A DNA stretch of 17,793 nt, taken from positions 1-17,793 of the forward strand of contig CALLWN010000310.1 of the NCBI GenBank assembly GCA_938016505.1, written 5' to 3'. Numbering within the stretch: position 1 is the first letter of the stretch; every line of letters begins with the position of its first letter. Made by a program: the position numbers and the translations under genes. This DNA is from an uncultured Sphingomonadaceae bacterium. GTDB taxonomy: Bacteria; Pseudomonadota; Alphaproteobacteria; Sphingomonadales; Sphingomonadaceae. Positions 13,743-17,793 of the stretch are shown one piece after another. The notes under the pieces were generated by a model that saw only the letters and a program-made list of their open reading frames with translations, was not told the DNA's origin and did no database searches.

Positions 13743-15733
13743 TGCGGGCGTGGTGGCAGGGGAGCGGGGCGGAGCTTGCAGAGGCAGGCGTGGAGGCGGT
13801 GTGCGGTGCGCTTGCCGGCAGCTCGCCCTTCCCGGTCGAGCCGGCGCAGATTGCGGCGTGGGAGGCGACCGTCCTCCACCTTCAGCCGGTCGCATCGGCG
13901 CTGCCGGATGCAATGGTCTTCCTCGAGTTCGCGATCCCGCGGATGGGCCGGCGCGCCGATGCCGTGCTGGTCCATGCCGGCCATGTCTTCGTGATCGAGT
14001 TCAAGGTGGGGGCGCGCGACTTTCCCGCCCATGCCCGCGCCCAGGCCGAAGGCTATGCGCTCGATCTCGCCCATTTCCACGCGACGAGCCGCAATGTGCC
14101 GCTGGTGCCGGTGCTGGTGGCAACCGCTGCACCGCCGCAGAACATCCCGCTGCTGGCGGGTGCGCTCCGCTTACCCCGGCCGCTCCTGTGCCTTGCCCCC
14201 GGAGACCTTCTCCCCGCGATTCGCCAGGTCTGCGCTGCAGCGCCGGCCGCCCCGCTCGACCCGCATGTGTGGGCGGCCGGCGGTTACCGCCCCACCCCCA
14301 CCATCATCGAGGCCGCGCAGGCGCTGTTCGCGGGCCATGAGGTGGCCGAGATTGCGAGGGCGGGGGCCGACAATCTCGCGGCTGCAACCGACGCCGTGCG
14401 CGCGCTGATCGCCGAGGCCAACAGGGCGGGGCGGAAGTCGCTGGTGTTCCTGACCGGGGTGCCCGGATCGGGCAAGACGCTGGCCGGGCTCAACCTCGCC
14501 GTCGCCCATCTCGATGCCACGCAGGCCGTGCCGGCCACCTATCTCTCGGGCAATGGGCCTCTGGTCGCCGTGCTGCAGGCAGCCCTGCTGCGCGACGAGC
14601 GGCGCAGGCGGCGCGAGCGCGAGCCGGGGGAACTGCCACCCGACCGGACTGGGCAACGCAGGGCGGACGCCTTCATCCAGAACCTGCACAAGTGGCGCGA
14701 CGAATATGTGAGGGACCGCAGCGCGCCGGCCGAGCCTGTCGTCATCTTCGATGAAGCGCAGCGCGCCTGGACTGCCGGGGAAACGGCACGGTTCATGCAG
14801 AAGCGCGGGCATCCCGAATGGACCCAGTCAGAGCCGGCCTTCCTGCTTTCGGTGATGAACCGGCGCGAAGGTGCGGCAACCGTCATCTGCCTTGTCGGCG
14901 AGGGGCAGGAGATCAACCGGGGCGAGGCCGGGATCGGCGCCTGGATCGAGGCGCTGGGTCACCCGGCGTTTGCCGGGTGGGTGGTCCACGCCTCGCCGCA
15001 TCTGCTGCAGCCCGAGGCCGGGCTCCCGGGGCAGCTGCGCGCCTATCTTCGCCACCGGGCCGGAGACGGCGACCCCCGGCTGCACCTGACCGTTTCGATG
15101 CGGGCGTTCCGGGCCGCCCAGGTCTCGGCCTTTGTCGCCGCCCTGCTCGAGGGCGACGCCGCCGCCGCCCGCAGGCTCGTGCCGGACCCTTCGCGTTTCC
15201 CCGTCCTGCGCACCCGCTCGCTCGCCGAGGCGCGGCACTGGCTGCGGGCGCAACGGCGCGGCACCGAGCGCGCCGGGATCGTCGCATCCGCCAATGCGCT
15301 GCGGCTGAAGCCCGAGGGGCTGTTCGTGAAGGCAAAGGTGGACCCGCCCAACTGGTTCCTGAACCCGGCAGACGACATCCGCAGTTCCGACATGCTGGAA
15401 GATGCGGCGACCGAATATGACGTGCAGGGCCTCGAGCTCGACTGGACCTGCATTGCCTGGGATCTCGACCTCTGCCGCGGGCTCGATGGCTGGGTGGCGC
15501 GCGGCTTCTCGGGTACGCAATGGCAGCCGCGCAACCCGGCGGGCTACCGGGACGCGCGCCGGGCCTACACGCTCAACAGCTACCGCGTGCTGCTCACCCG
15601 CGCCCGGCAGGGCATGGTGATCTTCGTGCCGCGCGGCGACCGCAGAGACACGACCCGGCCGCCTGATGGCTATGACGCGATCGATGCCTTCCTCGCCAGC
15701 GCCGGAGTGCCTGCGCTGCAACCGGGGTCTTGA
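13742..15733 (+). CDS. PD-(D/E)XK nuclease-like / SF1 helicase fusion, DUF2075 type
   Basis: 663 residues. Residues about 55-110 carry a PD-(D/E)XK-like pattern: D73 in RADAVLV, then E86 and K88 in VFVIEFK. The ATPase core follows: Walker A GVPGSGKT (239-246), Walker B VVIFDEAQRAW (333-343), the GEGQEINRGE motif (387-395), SMRAFR (452-457), the motif V-like QGLELDW (562-568) and the motif VI-like YRVLLTRAR (614-622), whose arginines complete an SF1 ATP site. This matches DUF2075 (Schlafen group 3-like) proteins, which are predicted nucleic-acid motors often seen near defence or mobile genes. The start codon overlaps the preceding stop (TGATG); the ORF extends upstream, but in another gene. 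The stop codon lies inside the next promoter's -35 box. Target and role are unknown. Confidence 0.88.
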   Translation: MRAWWQGSGAELAEAGVEAVCGALAGSSPFPVEPAQIAAWEATVLHLQPVASALPDAMVFLEFAIPRMGRRADAVLVHAGHVFVIEFKVGARDFPAHARAQAEGYALDLAHFHATSRNVPLVPVLVATAAPPQNIPLLAGALRLPRPLLCLAPGDLLPAIRQVCAAAPAAPLDPHVWAAGGYRPTPTIIEAAQALFAGHEVAEIARAGADNLAAATDAVRALIAEANRAGRKSLVFLTGVPGSGKTLAGLNLAVAHLDATQAVPATYLSGNGPLVAVLQAALLRDERRRRREREPGELPPDRTGQRRADAFIQNLHKWRDEYVRDRSAPAEPVVIFDEAQRAWTAGETARFMQKRGHPEWTQSEPAFLLSVMNRREGAATVICLVGEGQEINRGEAGIGAWIEALGHPAFAGWVVHASPHLLQPEAGLPGQLRAYLRHRAGDGDPRLHLTVSMRAFRAAQVSAFVAALLEGDAAAARRLVPDPSRFPVLRTRSLAEARHWLRAQRRGTERAGIVASANALRLKPEGLFVKAKVDPPNWFLNPADDIRSSDMLEDAATEYDVQGLELDWTCIAWDLDLCRGLDGWVARGFSGTQWQPRNPAGYRDARRAYTLNSYRVLLTRARQGMVIFVPRGDRRDTTRPPDGYDAIDAFLASAGVPALQPGS

Positions 15734-15757
15734 CAGGCGCAGCGCACAGGATATTCT
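15730..15757 (+). promoter_or_regulatory. promoter, copy B (upstream of the split paralogue)
   Basis: A perfect TTGACA (15730-15735) and TATTCT (15752-15757) are separated by 16 bases. This is the counterpart of the promoter at 12267-12295. The -35 box contains the TGA stop of the nuclease-helicase gene (15731-15733). The split paralogue therefore has its own transcription start but may also receive read-through from the upstream operon, since no terminator is seen between them. Confidence 0.7.
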
Positions 15758-15913
15758 TCGCATCAGCATCAAGAGCACGGCCAATGGTGGCCGTCGCCAA
15801 CCTGCCCGCCCGGGCAAGGTGGCACCTTCGGGGATGCGGCCGGATGGCAACGAAGCGGGCGCCTTCAGCCGGATTGACCCATGGTGCTCTCGCGATGCGC
15901 GGGAGACTGAAGC
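15758..15913 (+). promoter_or_regulatory. conserved structured 5' leader, copy B
   Basis: Second copy of the leader at 12296-12449. The hairpin is at 15796-15823, with a GCCC or CGCCC loop and the same stem. The AAGGTG-G-CACCTT palindrome is at 15816-15828, and GGCAACGAAGCGGGCGC is at 15846-15862 with the potential pseudoknot partner GGGCG at 15857-15861. Compared with copy A it has a one-base deletion in the C-run before the loop and about four extra bases after the palindrome. After about 15863 the two leaders diverge up to their ribosome-binding sites. An open frame starting ATG at 15784 crosses the element, but it is not conserved in copy A. Confidence 0.65.
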
Positions 15914-16738
15914 ATGTCCGAGAGCGATCCTTCACCGCCAGCCTGGAGCGAGGCGGAAGCCAACTTCCCCCTTGCTTTCCCGTTCCTCCTGCTTGGCCCC
16001 GGGATTGTTGGCGACGAACCAATTGCCATGACAGCGGAGACAGCGCTGCCGAAAAACGAGTTCGGTGCCGCCTTGCTGTTCCGCAATCTTGTGCAAAGTG
16101 TTGCGGCAACTAAAGGTCTGTTCACCCCGGAATCAATTCTCAGGGCAACCCGCGCCACCCTCGGCGCGCTCCTGCGCGAGCGCGAGTCCGCCATCCTCGC
16201 CGCTTCTCCTGACTTCTGCCTGCTGGCGAGCGGGCAGGAGAATCGCGGCTGCGACGGGCCGATCGTGCCTTCGGTCACCCTCGACGCGATCGAGAGCGTC
16301 CGCGAGCTGATGCTGACCGCCCGTCTTTACGACGACCCTCCGGGCACCCGCCGGGCGTGGCGCTTCTCGAAGCCGGTGGCCGAGCTCTCGCCCAATGAGA
16401 GCGCTGCGCCGAACGCAGCCTGGCACCAGGTGCGGAAGACCCCCTCAAGCTTCTGGACCGCGGCCGAAGGCGAGCTCCTCGGCCCCTTCGAGGACCTGCG
16501 CGAGGCGCTCTCGAAGGCGGGCTTCTACAAGGCCGGAACTGCAGTCCGGGAGGTGCGCTGCGATGCCGACATCACCCATCATCCGGCCATCCAGGACGCG
16601 CTGGCACGGCTCGCCGCGCCGCCCGCACCCGGAGTCTGGTTCAACGGCACGGCCCTCAGGCTCAACCCGCAGGGCTTGCTGATGGAACGCCTGCCGTTCG
16701 AGGATCCGCTGCCCCGGCCGCAGCGCCTCGCCGCCTGA
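15914..16738 (+). CDS. unknown protein, domain 1 of the split paralogue
   Basis: 274 residues, family not recognised. It is a diverged paralogue of residues 1 to about 275 of the protein at 12450-13742. Shared landmarks in order are FPFLLLGPGIVGDE, YDDPPGTRRAWRFSKPV, LREALSKAG, HPAIQDALARL and FNGTALRLNPQGLL. The ATG at 15914 is preceded by GGGAGA at a good distance. The ORF ends at a TGA (16736-16738) in what corresponds to the linker between the two domains of the fused copy. The first part of the gene (about 16000-16150) is less G+C-rich than its surroundings, as in the fused copy. It may be a working half-protein or a gene interrupted by a nonsense change. Confidence 0.78.
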   Translation: MSESDPSPPAWSEAEANFPLAFPFLLLGPGIVGDEPIAMTAETALPKNEFGAALLFRNLVQSVAATKGLFTPESILRATRATLGALLRERESAILAASPDFCLLASGQENRGCDGPIVPSVTLDAIESVRELMLTARLYDDPPGTRRAWRFSKPVAELSPNESAAPNAAWHQVRKTPSSFWTAAEGELLGPFEDLREALSKAGFYKAGTAVREVRCDADITHHPAIQDALARLAAPPAPGVWFNGTALRLNPQGLLMERLPFEDPLPRPQRLAA

Positions 16739-16765
16739 TCACCCCCTTGTTCCGGAGACCCGACC

Positions 16766-17203
16766 ATGCCCCAACTTCCCAGCGGCCTTCGCCTCGCCCT
16801 CGATGCATCCGCCCCGTTCCAGCCCACCGAGCCGCTCTGGCCGATCCCCGCGGGCCATTATTTCCGCGCCGCGCCTGATCCGACCATGCCCCGCCCCTAC
16901 CGGCGCGACCAGCCGCTCCGCATGGGGATCGGGGTGATCGCCGCGCCGAAGACCCCCTCCGAAGCGCTCGCCCATTGCCGCCTCATCCGCATCGACGATG
17001 ACAACATGACCTGGTGGAAGGGCGAATATGCCCACGAGTTCCCGAAGTTCGAGACGCTGGACGCGGACGACCTCGCCGCCTGGCAGGAGTGGCTGGCCGC
17101 CGAGCGCACGCAGCGCTTCCTCCAGTCGGTCGTCGACAAGTGCCAGCGCCTCGCGCTCCGGGCCGCGCTTGACCATGTCGATCGGGTGATGGAGCCGAAC
17201 TGA
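16766..17203 (+). CDS. unknown protein, domain 2 of the split paralogue
   Basis: 145 residues, matching residues about 289-430 of the protein at 12450-13742. Nearly all the landmarks are kept: LPSGLRLALD, PAGHYFRAAPDPTMPRPYR, ALAHCRLI, WWKGEYAHEFP, AWQEWLA and CQRLALRAALD. By hand count about half the residues are identical, which argues for continued selection. The ATG at 16766 follows a CCGGAG ribosome-binding site. It is in the same frame as the preceding ORF, with one TGA and nine sense codons between the end of one and the start of the other. The stop is 8 bases from the convergent nnrD stop. Confidence 0.78.
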   Translation: MPQLPSGLRLALDASAPFQPTEPLWPIPAGHYFRAAPDPTMPRPYRRDQPLRMGIGVIAAPKTPSEALAHCRLIRIDDDNMTWWKGEYAHEFPKFETLDADDLAAWQEWLAAERTQRFLQSVVDKCQRLALRAALDHVDRVMEPN

Positions 17204-17211
17204 GCGGAGGG

Positions 17212-17793
17212 TCAGGCGCAAGGCCTCGCGCGCCCAGTGTCTGCGGCGGCGTCGCGCCACGCGGCGCTGAACGGGGCGAGGCCGACGAGATCCTCGGCGA
17301 TGAGGCCCGGGCCGAGGTGGCCGGCGATGGCGCCATGCAGCCAGACGGCAGCAGCCGCCGCCTCGAAGCCTGCCATGCCCTGCGCCAGCAGGCCAGTGAT
17401 GAAGCCGGCCAGCACGTCGCCGCTGCCGGCGGTAGCGAGAAAGGCGGGCGCGTTGGCGTTGATCGCAACGCGCCCGTCGGGCCCTGCGATGACCGTGTCG
17501 GCACCCTTCAGCACCACGACAGCGCCGGTTCTCGCTGCGGCCGCTGCAGCGCGGGCGAACCTGCTTCCCGCAAGGTCGGGGAACAAGCGGGCAAACTCGC
17601 CTTCATGCGGGGTCAGCACCACCGCGCGCGGATGACGGGCGATGAACCCGGCGAGCGTCTCGACCTCGCCGGCAAAGGCGGTCAGCGCATCGGCGTCGAG
17701 CACCACCGCCTTGCCGCACGCGAGCGCAGCACCGGCAGCGCAGCGCACCTCGTCACCCGCACCGGGCCCCACGCAGGCGGCACCGGTCTTCGC
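17212..17793 (-). CDS. nnrD: ADP/ATP-dependent NAD(P)H-hydrate dehydratase, 3' part (NnrD domain)
   Basis: About 193 residues are present; the gene continues past the right edge. The ribokinase-like fold repairs damaged NAD(P)H hydrates. Visible are GPGAGD near the edge, VVLDADALTAF, the TPHEGEFARLF motif, the KGADTVIAGPDG stretch and GSGDVLAGFITGLLAQG, whose Asp is the expected catalytic residue. In most proteobacteria this domain is fused to an N-terminal NAD(P)H-hydrate epimerase (NnrE); that part would lie outside the window. The gene converges on the split paralogue and marks the right end of the unknown module. Confidence 0.9.
   Translation of the reverse strand, partial: AKTGAACVGPGAGDEVRCAAGAALACGKAVVLDADALTAFAGEVETLAGFIARHPRAVVLTPHEGEFARLFPDLAGSRFARAAAAAARTGAVVVLKGADTVIAGPDGRVAINANAPAFLATAGSGDVLAGFITGLLAQGMAGFEAAAAAVWLHGAIAGHLGPGLIAEDLVGLAPFSAAWRDAAADTGRARPCA

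Noticed and set aside
15784..16113. Open frame across leader copy B starting MVAVANLP, a possible leader peptide
   Set aside because: Copy A has a one-base insertion that changes the frame and gives a stop after about 15 codons, so only the first few residues are shared.
16739..16765. Frameshift between the two halves of the split paralogue
   Set aside because: The two ORFs are in the same frame; a single TGA and not a frameshift separates them.

Overview
This window is G+C-rich, densely packed and mostly colinear. It reads as chromosome of an alphaproteobacterium, most likely a member of the Sphingomonadales. That placement is inference from the hisB-hisH-hisA-hisF-hisE-HIT gene order, an FzlA-like glutathione-transferase-fold gene overlapping queG, and a PimC/PimD-like acyl-CoA dehydrogenase pair. 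No rRNA, tRNA, CRISPR array or insertion sequence was seen. No gene-free stretch exceeds 300 bases.

Layout, left to right. (1) The 5' part of an SMP-30/gluconolactonase-family gene (minus strand) diverges from rmuC. (2) Bases 1720-5155 are a histidine biosynthesis operon, hisB-hisH-hisA-hisF-hisE, closed by a HIT-family gene. From hisH onward the genes overlap by 1 or 4 bases. hisG, hisD, hisC and hisI are not here. (3) A DEAD-box RNA helicase has its own candidate promoter and a perfect 8+1+8 inverted repeat in its 5' UTR. It converges on a PfkB-family sugar/nucleoside kinase, and the two stop codons share one CTAG. (4) A small lipoprotein gene converges on queG, which overlaps the end of an FzlA-like gene. 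(5) Two acyl-CoA dehydrogenases form a probable heteromeric enzyme. (6) Bases 12267-17203 hold an unrecognised module, described below. (7) The 3' part of an NAD(P)H-hydrate dehydratase gene (nnrD, minus strand) runs off the right edge.

The module is the most interesting part. A 430-residue protein of unknown family has a start-stop overlap with a 663-residue protein that joins a PD-(D/E)XK-like nuclease motif to an SF1-type (DUF2075-like) helicase/ATPase. Directly downstream is a second, diverged copy of the 430-residue protein. It is split into 274- and 145-residue ORFs that are in the same frame, separated by a single TGA in the interdomain linker. Each copy is preceded by the same control region: a TTGACA promoter followed by a 5' leader that is almost invariant in its core and predicted to fold. 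This leader is better conserved than the coding sequence behind it. The leader core differs between the copies by a one-base indel that would shift any reading frame, so it looks like a cis-acting RNA or operator and not a leader peptide. A nuclease-helicase with two co-regulated paralogous partners could be a defence or DNA-maintenance system, but that function is inference only.
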